From Nitrospira sp. (GTDB taxonomy: Bacteria > Nitrospirota > Nitrospiria > Nitrospirales > Nitrospiraceae), in the NCBI GenBank assembly GCA_012032965.1, contig JAAUPT010000024.1, positions 1 to 11,320 on the forward strand: a DNA stretch of 11,320 nucleotides, written 5' to 3'. The position numbers and the translations under genes are program-made. Position 1 is the stretch's first letter; every line of letters starts with the position of its first letter. The notes under the pieces are model-generated. The model was not told the DNA's origin, ran no database searches, and saw only the letters and a list, made by a program, of their open reading frames with translations. Below, in pieces: positions 1 through 6,823 of this stretch.

Positions 1-339
1 TGGTACGAGACGGTCATGCTCGAAATCGTTGCGGCTGAACCCCAATCCTTCCATCATCGTCAAGAAGAGCTCGGGGTGGGACTGTCCCAGTGAGAGTCCA
101 CCGGTTTCTTCCTCGTAGATGTTCTCAGCCAGCATACGGCGGACTGAAACAGGAGGGCTTTCCCCTAGAATCCGTGCTAAGAAGACAGGAAAGTCTCGAA
201 CATACACGGCGTACTCATGTTGAAAGTGAGCCTTGAGCTGAGCCTTAGTGATACGGCCTGAGGAAAAATATTCCCACGCCCAGTGATGTTTCCTGTCCAT
301 GATGACAAGGAGGGATTCAAGGAACGTGGATTTTTTCAT
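1..339 (-). CDS. PqqC/TenA/CADD-like iron-containing redox enzyme family protein, partial (N-terminus only)
   Basis: Reading the minus strand from the ATG at 339 gives 113 uninterrupted residues to the window edge, so the C-terminal half is missing. The sequence has the all-helical heme-oxygenase-like pattern of this family: an early HHWAWEYFSSGRITKAQL stretch (residues 18-35), an HEYAVYVRDFPVFLARIL helix (41-58), then ENIYEEE (72-78) and SHPEL (87-91). In known members, Glu and His residues of this kind bind the metal or cofactor. Family members include PqqC (the last step of PQQ synthesis), TenA, and CADD proteins that make p-aminobenzoate by self-sacrificing oxygen chemistry. Which role applies cannot be settled without the C-terminal histidine motif. 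No strong ribosome site precedes the ATG; an in-frame ATG at residue 14 is an alternative start. The gene is divergent from the small gene at 410. The family call is fairly sure and the function is open. Confidence 0.72.
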   Translation of the reverse strand, partial: MKKSTFLESLLVIMDRKHHWAWEYFSSGRITKAQLKAHFQHEYAVYVRDFPVFLARILGESPPVSVRRMLAENIYEEETGGLSLGQSHPELFLTMMEGLGFSRNDFEHDRLVP

Positions 340-357
340 GCGCGTTGCCACAATAGC

Positions 358-387
358 TTGCCTTTTCTAGTGGTGCATCGTTAGAAT
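358..387 (+). promoter_or_regulatory. Possible sigma-70 promoter for the 410-694 gene
   Basis: TTGCCT (358-363) and TAGAAT (382-387) are separated by 18 bp. They match the -35 and -10 consensus at four and five of six bases. The predicted start near 394 would leave a leader of about 16 bases before the ATG at 410. It lies in the short divergent gap between two genes. This is a pattern match only. Confidence 0.3.
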
Positions 388-409
388 TCACACGACACAC
401 GAACAGGCG

Positions 410-694
410 ATGAATCCACTAACAATTCAGAACCCTGACGAAATCCTCACCATCCTAGCCGAGGTGACGCTCCGAGGAACCGGTTTTACGACGGAATCCT
501 TGCTCGACTATGTCTTAGAAGAAGGATTTACGGAACCCATCTTCCTCAATGCGAGCGGGGAGGACCCTACGGCCTTCTTTAAAGGACAGCCGAACGCATG
601 GGCCATCTACCAAATTCGCGAATGGAAACGCGTGCTCACGATTTCCGGCGGCCCAGGTCAGGAACGGCGCGCGCGAATTACCGAAACGCCGTAG
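410..694 (+). CDS. Small hypothetical protein (94 aa)
   Basis: A complete 94-residue reading frame from ATG to TAG. I do not recognise the family. The protein is soluble-looking and acidic in its first half. There is no signal peptide and no membrane segment. It has a leading helix-like stretch (ILTILAEVTLRGTGFTTESL, residues 12-31), a segment containing EEGFTEPIFL, a Trp/Tyr-containing segment (AWAIYQIREWKRVLTI), and a polar Arg-rich tail. Only a weak CAGG-like ribosome site precedes the start. It is divergent from the PqqC-like gene and convergent with the membrane protein gene ending at 897. Overlapping open frames on both strands (515-733 minus and 549-764 plus) have arginine-rich, unstructured translations and look like shadows. 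The C-terminus could be affected by an indel, as in several neighbours, but nothing shows it directly. Confidence 0.55.
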   Translation: MNPLTIQNPDEILTILAEVTLRGTGFTTESLLDYVLEEGFTEPIFLNASGEDPTAFFKGQPNAWAIYQIREWKRVLTISGGPGQERRARITETP

Positions 695-896
695 CCCGAG
701 TTCGAGTGTAAAGAGATGGACAGCAAAGTGCAATTGGTGGGGGGCAACCGCAGCTGACTCTTGAATGGATGAGTGAGACCAGGCTCATGCAGAAGTGTTG
801 CTCAGCCGGCTTCGGCTCTCCATCCGCAAAGCCTTAGCCTGAATGTTCATGTAACGGACGGGCAACCAGGCAATCACACTTCGTCAAACGACTGAT
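695..896. other. Intergenic region between convergent genes
   Basis: About 200 bases with no convincing gene. The only structure seen is a short perfect stem, AGCCG-GCTT-CGGCT (804-817). No T-run follows it on either strand, so a terminator role is weak. Confidence 0.5.
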
Positions 897-1336
897 TTAC
901 GGTTGAATTCGTGGGTGGGGTTTCTCTGCGGGTAAGTCGCGGAAATGACGTTCTCGCGTTCCCTCGTACCATCCTCCAGCAAGGATCCCTTCTTCAAAAT
1001 AGAGATAGCGATGACGGACGATCGCTGAACTCTCCCAATCTTCGAAAATCCATTCTTCCTGACGAATGCCGTCTTTCGTGAAAGTCGTATTGATCGTCTG
1101 AGGCCCACCCCACGATTGCAGGACTTGTTCTTTACTCATCCCAACCATGACACGATGTTGTTCGATATGCTTCTCGAAGTTCGGGTCGCCAAGCTGAACG
1201 ATCATCGGCCAGATCACCGCCATGAGAAGAAAGAGTGCGAGCCCAGTATAATGATGATTCGCACGGGGCGGCGGCGAATGAACGACGGTTCTTCAGCGTT
1301 GGGATCGAAGGGAAGAGGTTGCGATTCCGTATTCAT
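897..1336 (-). CDS. Membrane-anchored hypothetical protein with a BamE/SmpA-like motif, frameshifted near its N-terminus
   Basis: The open frame from 1223 down to 897 encodes 108 residues beginning in the middle of a hydrophobic segment (MAVIWPMIVQL), which is not a natural start. Upstream, in another frame, ATG 1336 begins MNTESQPLPFDPNAEEPSF, then IRRRPVRIIIILG. Joining the frames at about 1238-1244 gives IIIILG-LALFLLMAVIWPMIV, one continuous transmembrane helix after a basic stretch. A single missing base makes the gene an exact multiple of three (146 aa). The predicted topology is a short cytoplasmic tail, one helix, and an outside domain. That domain contains GMSKEQVLQSWGGPQ, EEWIFED and YLYFEEGIL. 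This resembles the two-helix plus sheet pattern of BamE/SmpA-like proteins (GMT..EV...LG.P), although there is no lipobox. The function is unknown and the fold suggestion is an inference. Confidence 0.6.
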
Positions 1337-1352
1337 AAAAGATGAAGTGTGG

Positions 1353-1382
1353 ATGCTAACAAGCGAGTTGTATGCGAGTCAA
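1353..1382 (-). promoter_or_regulatory. Possible sigma-70 promoter for the 897-1336 gene
   Basis: On the minus strand, TTGACT (1377-1382) and TAGCAT (1353-1358) are 18 bp apart. The -35 is close to consensus and the -10 is moderate. Transcription would start only about 10 bases before ATG 1336, which is short but possible. Its position in the divergent gap upstream of the reconstructed N-terminus mildly supports that start. Confidence 0.28.
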
Positions 1383-1489
1383 GGAAGCACCGCTAATAGT
1401 CAATTAAATCAAAGCGATATGAGCGCAGGCTATACTTATTCCAGCAGGTTTCGATCTTATCCACACACAATGATGAATGGCGCCGCAAG

Positions 1490-2031
1490 ATGCGATACCA
1501 GATTCTACTGATTTGTTTTTGTATTGTGTTTGGCAATGGGACGGCGCCGAAGTTCTGGCTACGACCATCTACTCCTATATTGATGACCAGGGGAACCCGG
1601 TGTTTACCGATTCGCCGGAGACGATTCCAGACAAGTATCTGGCGAAAGTGAAGACTCATGAACAAGCGGGATCGGGAGAAAAAACGCGCTCCAAGATCCA
1701 AACAGCGCAACAGAAGCCACAGGAAGGAGTGAAGTCCTTTTTTGGGTGGGAAGTGCCGACGTTTTTGAGCAAGTTGAAGAATTTGAGCTCAAGCGAAGCA
1801 CCGATTCTAAACTACGCAGGTGTCGCGGCGATCGTTCTGCTGCTCGTCATATATGTCAGCAAAAAAAGTCCCATGATTCGGTTGCTGGCCCTGGGGTTGC
1901 TGATTGTGCTTGGAATCGGGACGCCTGTCCTTATGTATACAAGCGATGGTGGGCCAATGGATATATTGAAGAAAAAGGCCCTTGCTTCCGGTCAAGCTCA
2001 ACAAGATCGACTTCAGCCCTCGCCGCAGTAA
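1490..2031 (+). CDS. DUF4124-domain envelope protein with two C-terminal membrane helices, frameshifted in the signal peptide
   Basis: The frame ending at 2031 carries YSYIDDQGNPVFTDSPETIP, typical of the small beta-rich DUF4124 domain (PF13511) in secreted or periplasmic proteins. It then has a charged linker rich in Lys and Gln, a hydrophobic helix (AGVAAIVLLLVIYV), a short KKSPMI loop, a second helix (LLALGLLIVLGIGTPVLMY), and a polar tail. The apparent in-frame start at 1477 gives an implausible N-terminus. ATG 1490 in another frame gives MRYQILLICFCIVFGNGT, a signal-peptide core. Joining the frames near 1537-1545 by restoring one base yields a signal peptide followed by AEVLATTIYSY and makes the gene 180 aa. 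It is divergent from the 897-1336 gene and convergent with the gene ending at 2057. The role is unknown. Confidence 0.65.
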
Positions 2032-2056
2032 GTCTCTCTCAGACACTCTCTGATGA

Positions 2057-2867
2057 CTATTCCTCGTATTGGGGAACCGGGATTGGTTTGGGTAGTGGTT
2101 GAGCGGGAACCGTTTCTTGCTCGACGTGGTACGCGTAGGGATTGAAAATCGGTTCATGGGTGTGCCGTTGGCGACGCGTCACTAATTGCAGGCTCTGAGT
2201 GCTGATTTCCATGCGGTCGATCGACGCACTGGGTGTAAGGTGAGTAGGAAGCCCCTGCATCGAGAACAATTGGAAGCAGAGGGTCCACTCAAGCTGGTCC
2301 TTGCCGTTCTCCCTGACGATGAAGCGAGCCGCTGATGAAGGAGTGCCTTTAAACAGCAGCAGCCAGAGATTGGATCGAAAGGCGGGGGATCTGGAATCCG
2401 TTGAAGGGCGAAACTCGGGAACTAAAACCGGGATGCGGCTGAACGGTACAGCTTGTGAAAACTCAATGTCCACCAGTCGAACGATCAGCGGGGCGATCCT
2501 CATTCTCATCGTTCGGGTCGACGGCGTAGCTGAATGAATACCGGACATCAATACCCTCGCGTGTGAAGGTATACACATCTTCCCCATTTTCAGGCGACAC
2601 CAACTTACTGAAATACTTGGACCAATCGGTAATCGGATAATAGGTGAAGACGCGCAGCGCGGATTTCCGATCCCGCACGGCCTGCGGTATGCCGAGTTTG
2701 TCGTGCAATTCTTTCTGGGTGAGGCCGAGAAACCCGTCCTCGAAGTACGGGCCAGCAAGGGCCGGCAAGGTGTTTGCCGGGAGACCTGTCGCACCGAGAA
2801 AAAGCATGAGAGTCGTGATTCGTAAGGCTGATGAATACGACATCACATGGGATCGTAGCCAGGGCAT
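2057..2867 (-). CDS. Secreted hypothetical protein, frameshifted in the middle
   Basis: Two overlapping minus-strand frames join into one protein of about 270 aa. The upstream frame (to about 2500) gives a signal peptide (hydrophobic LMLFLGATGLPANTLPALAG), then PYFEDGFLGL, TQKELHDKLGIPQAV, RVFTYYPITDW and DVYTFTREGIDVRYSFSYAV. The downstream frame continues with IAPLIVRLVDIEFSQAVPF, RIPVLVPEFRPSTD, NLWLLLFKGTP and ARFIVRENGKDQLEWTLCF. It ends in a Pro-rich tail containing PAQPLPKPIPVP. The switch lies at about 2495-2510 and fits one extra base (or two missing). The early parts of both open frames are shadows. The start at 2867 (MPWLRSHVMSY) has an AGG six bases upstream; ATG 2843 is an alternative. 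The GLTQKELHDKLGIPQ segment recalls the BamE-like motif in the neighbour at 897-1336. I do not recognise the rest. It ends 25 bp from the convergent DUF4124 gene. Confidence 0.6.
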
Positions 2868-2896
2868 CGAATACCTGTCAAGAAAGGGCAGCCAGC

Positions 2897-2926
2897 TTGC
2901 TCGCCATGAAGTCCTTCCAGTATGAT
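2897..2926 (+). promoter_or_regulatory. Possible sigma-70 promoter for metH
   Basis: TTGCTC (2897-2902) and TATGAT (2921-2926) are separated by 18 bp in the 103-bp divergent gap before metH. The -10 matches five of six bases and the -35 is weak. Transcription would begin near 2933, about 38 bases before the ATG. The gap is too short for a cobalamin riboswitch, so B12 control by that route is not seen here. Confidence 0.33.
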
Positions 2927-2960
2927 CGCGAACGGAGTGCGACCAACTCAAATTCTCTCA

Positions 2961-2970
2961 AAAGGTGATC
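2961..2970 (+). promoter_or_regulatory. Ribosome binding site deciding the metH start
   Basis: AAAGGTGATC directly precedes ATG 2971. AGGTGATC is a long perfect match to the 3' end of 16S rRNA (anti-SD ...GATCACCT). The GTG at 2965 lies inside this site, so ATG 2971 is the better start. Confidence 0.55.
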
Positions 2971-5900
2971 ATGTCGATAGATGATGAAATGGCCATTCAG
3001 GCGCTCTTGCAGAAGCGTATTCTTATCCTGGACGGCGCGATGGGGACGATGATCCAGCAACGCAAATTGGATGAGGCTGCGTTTCGGGGCGAACGATTCA
3101 AAGACTGGAAGAAAGATCTGAAAGGTCATAACGACCTTCTTAATCTTACCCAGCCTACAATCATTGAAGAAATTCACCGGCAGTACCTGGAAGCTGGGGC
3201 GGACATCGTCGAGACCAATACGTTCAATTCGCAAGCGATCTCGCTGGCCGATTATGGGATGGACAAGCTGGGGTATGAACTGTCCAAAGCCGGTGCGGAG
3301 TGTGCCAAGCGGGCGGTGGAGGCGGTGCAACGAGGACAGCCGGGACGGCGTTTGTTTCGTAGCCGGGGCAAGTCGGTCCGACGACGAAGACCTCGTCGAT
3401 TTCTACTGATGTCAACAGCCCAGCAGCGCGTGGAACGACGTATGAGGTGCTGGTCAATGCGTATGAAGAGCAAGTTCGAGGCTTGCTCGATGGCGGTGCC
3501 GATTTGCTCCTAGTAGAGACCATCTTCGACACGCTGAACGCGAAGGCTGCGTTCTTTGCCATTCAACAGGCATTCGCGTCAGGTGTGCGACAGGTGCCGA
3601 TCATGGCATCGGTAGACATTCATCCAAGCCGGGAGCAATCGCGGTGTCACCGGGCAGACCGTTGAAGCTTTCTGGAATTCCATCTCTCATGTGCCGTTGC
3701 TCAGCGTGGGGATGAATTGTGCGCTGGGTCCGAAGGAAATGCGTCCTCTGATCGAAGAATTGTCGCACATCGCGCCAATCCATATCAGCGCTCACCCCAA
3801 TGCCGGCCTCCCGAATCCGTTATTACCGACTGGATTTCCTGAGACTCCGGAAACCTTGGCGCCTCAGCTGCGTACGTGGGCAGAAAATGGATGGCTGAAT
3901 ATCGTCGGAGGTTGTTGTGGTACGACACCAGCCCATATCAGACGCATCGCCGAAGCTGTGCGAGGAGTAAAGCCGCATGCGCTCTCGAAGATCGACCCAT
4001 ACACGCGATTGAGTGGGCTCGAAGCCGTCACCATCAGACCTGAATCGAACTTCGTCAATATCGGTGAACGAACAAACGTGACTGGCTCACCCGCGTTCGC
4101 CAAGCTGATTCTGGCCGGTGACTATGAGGCGGCCCTGTCGGTAGCGCGCCAACAAGTCGAGGGCGGTGCACAGGTCATCGATATCAATATGGATGAGGGC
4201 ATGCTCGATTCCAATGCCGCGATGGAGAAGTTTCTTCGGCTCGTTGCCTCAGAGCCGGATATCTGCAAAGTCCCCATCATGGTCGACAGCTCCAAGTGGG
4301 AGGTGTTGGAAACCGGGCTGAAGAATATACAAGGTAAGGCGATCGTCAACAGTATTAGTCTCAAGGAAGGTGCCCAGAAATTCATCGACCAGGCGACACT
4401 CGTCCGTCGCTATGGTGCGGCGGTCGTCGTCATGGCCTTCGACGAGAAAGGCCAGGCGGACACCCTGGAGCGGAAGAAGGAGATCTGTGCCCGGTCTTAC
4501 AAAATCCTTACGGAGCAGGTCGGTTTTCCCCCGCAAGATATTATTTTTGACCCCAACATTTTGACCGTTGCGACGGGGATTGAAGAGCACAACAACTACG
4601 CGGTGAATTTTATCGAAGCGACGCGCTGGATCAAGCAAAACCTGCCTGGTGTGAAGGTCAGCGGAGGGATCAGTAACATCTCGTTTTCCTTCCGTGGCAA
4701 CAACCGCGTTCGTGAGGCGATGCATGCGGCCTTCTTGTACCACGCTATTCAGGCTGGGCTTGATATGGGCATTGTGAATGCAGGGCAGCTCGCCGTGTAT
4801 GAAGAAATTCCCAAAGACCTACTCGAACTTGTCGAAGACGTGTTGCTCAATCGTCGGCCAGAAGCGACAGAACGCTTGGTGACGTTTGCGGAGACGGTCA
4901 AGGCGAAAGGGAAGGTGGTTGCCAAAGATGACGAGTGGCGCAAGGGCACCGTTGAGGAGCGGTTGTCCCACGCGCTCGTGAAAGGCATTACCGACTACAT
5001 CGACGTCGATACGGAAGAGGCCCGTCAGAAATACCCCATGCCGTTGGAGGTGATCGAAGGGCCGCTGATGGCAGGCATGAATATCGTCGGCGACTTGTTC
5101 GGATCAGGCAAGATGTTCTTGCCGCAAGTTGTGAAGAGCGCTCGTGTAATGAAGAAAGCTGTCGCCTATCTCATGCCCTTCATGGAAGAAGAGAAAAAGC
5201 GAACCGGCAATTTCCAGTCACAAGGGAGGATCTTGCTCGCGACTGTGAAAGGCGATGTGCATGATATCGGGAAAAACATCGTCGGGGTCGTGCTCGGTTG
5301 CAACAACTACGAAGTGATCGATCTCGGTGTCATGGTGCCATGTGAGAAAATCTTAGCTGCCGCCAGAGAGAACAAAGCCGACATCATCGGCCTGAGCGGA
5401 CTTATTACTCCATCATTGGACGAGATGGTCCACGTGGCCAAAGAAATGACGCGCGAAGGGTTCGATGTGCCGCTCCTGATCGGCGGGGCGACTACGAGTA
5501 AGGCCCATACGGCGGTCAAGATCGCTCCGTCCTATGCACGCGGTGTTGTCCATGTGCTAGATGCCTCACGCGCAGTGGGCGTCGTGGGGAGTCTAGTGAG
5601 CCAAACGCAGCGACAAGGCTTCGTGAAGAAGGTGAGCGACGATTACGAGCGGGTGCGATTGTCGCACCACGAGCGAGGCGCCAAGCCCCTCCTCTCGTTC
5701 GCCCAAGCACGCGCGAATCGTCTTCTATCAGACTGGGCGAAGACCGATATTCCTTCGCCGGCCAGGTTGGGCATTCAGACGATTCCCGATCAATCACTGG
5801 TCGAGCTGATTCCCTATATCGACTGGTCGCCGTTCTTCCATACGTGGGAGTTGAGAGGGCGCTACCCGACGATCTTTGATGATCCAACCGTTGGTCCAAA

Positions 5901-6667
5901 GGCGAAGGAGGTGTATGACGATGCGCGACGTCTCCTGAACGAGATTGTCCAACAGAGACAGCTCAAGGCCAAGGCTGTCTATGGGTTGTTCCCTGCCGCC
6001 AGTCTCGGGGATGATATCGAGCTGTATCAAGATATGTCTCGGAAGACGGTTCTCACAACAATCCATCATCTGCGGCAGCAATCGGAAAAGCCAACGGGCC
6101 AGCCCAATCTCTCATTGGCCGATTATGTCGCGCCGAAGGAATCAGATTGCCCGGATCACATCGGAGCCTTTGCGGTTACGGCCGGTATCGGACTCGATGA
6201 CCTCTGCAGAATGTATGATAGGGACCATGATGACTACAACTCCATCATGGCCAAAGCTCTTGCCGATCGGCTGGCCGAGGCGTTTGCCGAATTTCTCCAT
6301 GCGCGTGTCAGGAAAGAGTGGGGCTTCGGAGAGGATGAACGATTGACGAATGAGGATCTCATCCGCGAGCGATACCGTGGAATCCGTCCGGCGCGGGTAT
6401 CCGGCTTGTCCCGACCATACGGAGAAACGGCTACTGTTCGATCTGTTGCAAGTGGAAAAGAATACCGGTATCACCTTGACTGAAAGCTTCGCGATGTGGC
6501 CGGCTGCGGCTGTAAGCGGGTTCTATTTTGCCCATCCGGACGCCAAGTACTTTGCCGTTGGCAAGGTCGGCAAAGATCAAGTCGAAGACTATGCCCGTCG
6601 GAAGGGAATGGATCTCCGCACGGTTGAGCGCTGGCTCTCGCCGAATCTGAATTATGAGCCTGAGTGA
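2971..6667 (+). CDS. metH: Cobalamin-dependent methionine synthase (EC 2.1.1.13), interrupted by several frameshifts
   Basis: MetH moves a methyl group from 5-methyltetrahydrofolate through cobalamin to homocysteine, in the cytoplasm. All modules are present in order. Homocysteine domain: [19 protein letters not shown], and zinc ligands in GMNCALGP and GGCCGTTP (reconstructed Cys about 249, 314 and 315, near E. coli 247, 310 and 311). Folate domain: [38 protein letters not shown]12 domain: [17 protein letters not shown], with the cobalt-ligating His near 763, then [12 protein letters not shown] and [17 protein letters not shown]. AdoMet activation domain: [55 protein letters not shown]. The frame is broken at about 3328-3356, 3370-3375, 3612-3616 and 6391-6397. 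Each piece resumes the family sequence, giving about 1,230 aa against 1,227 in E. coli. As read, only the 3691-6483 piece is a long continuous frame, and it lacks both ends. No other met gene is adjacent. The identity is certain; whether the breaks are real is doubtful. Confidence 0.97.
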
Positions 6668-6704
6668 ATTCGAGAATCTGCCCGAACCGTCACCCTCGCC
6701 ATAT

Positions 6705-6724
6705 GGCACGTGGTGGCACGTGCC
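6705..6724. repeat. Perfect 8-bp inverted repeat downstream of metH
   Basis: GGCACGTG-GTGG-CACGTGCC forms a perfect 8-bp stem with a 4-base loop, 38 bp after the metH stop. No T-run follows, so it is not a classical intrinsic terminator. It could stabilise the metH mRNA end, act with Rho, or be a protein site upstream of the response regulator gene. The unit TGGCACGTG also appears twice in tandem (6704-6712 and 6714-6722). Confidence 0.45.
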
Positions 6725-6762
6725 GGCATCGATACCGATCTGAAACAAGCAGCTACGACACC

Positions 6763-6791
6763 TTCCCCTAGGGCCGGTCTTCCACTACAAT
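6763..6791 (+). promoter_or_regulatory. Possible promoter for the response regulator gene
   Basis: TACAAT (6786-6791) is a good -10 box, but its -35 partner at 17-bp spacing (TTCCCC, 6763-6768) is poor. The start would fall near 6798, about 26 bases before ATG 6824. An 8-bp palindrome CCCTAGGG overlaps the spacer (6766-6773) and could be a binding site. Weak evidence. Confidence 0.25.
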
Positions 6792-6823
6792 AGGTCCGCA
6801 CGAATCTGTATCCAGGGGTGTTC

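Noticed and set aside
804..817. AGCCG-GCTT-CGGCT hairpin as an intrinsic terminator
   Set aside because: The stem is only 5 bp with no T-run on either strand.
2868..2970. Cobalamin or SAM riboswitch upstream of metH
   Set aside because: The gap is about 100 bp, and no B12-box-like or SAM-type conserved core was seen.
2878..3562. Minus-strand open frames opposite the start of metH (2878-3330, 3224-3562, 3252-3473)
   Set aside because: They lie antisense to conserved MetH sequence, have Arg/Ser/Pro-rich composition and no ribosome sites.
5516..5899. Minus-strand open frame of 127 aa inside metH
   Set aside because: Antisense shadow of the cobalamin/activation domain linker, with low-complexity Arg/Ser composition.
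3328..6400. Programmed ribosomal frameshifting in metH
   Set aside because: There are four separate breaks, no slippery heptamer with a downstream structure was seen, and MetH is not known to use frameshifting.
6704..6728. Sigma-54 promoter for the response regulator at the TGGCAC units
   Set aside because: TGGCAC matches the -24 box, but no TTGC lies at the required N5 spacing for either copy; only TGGC occurs one base too close.
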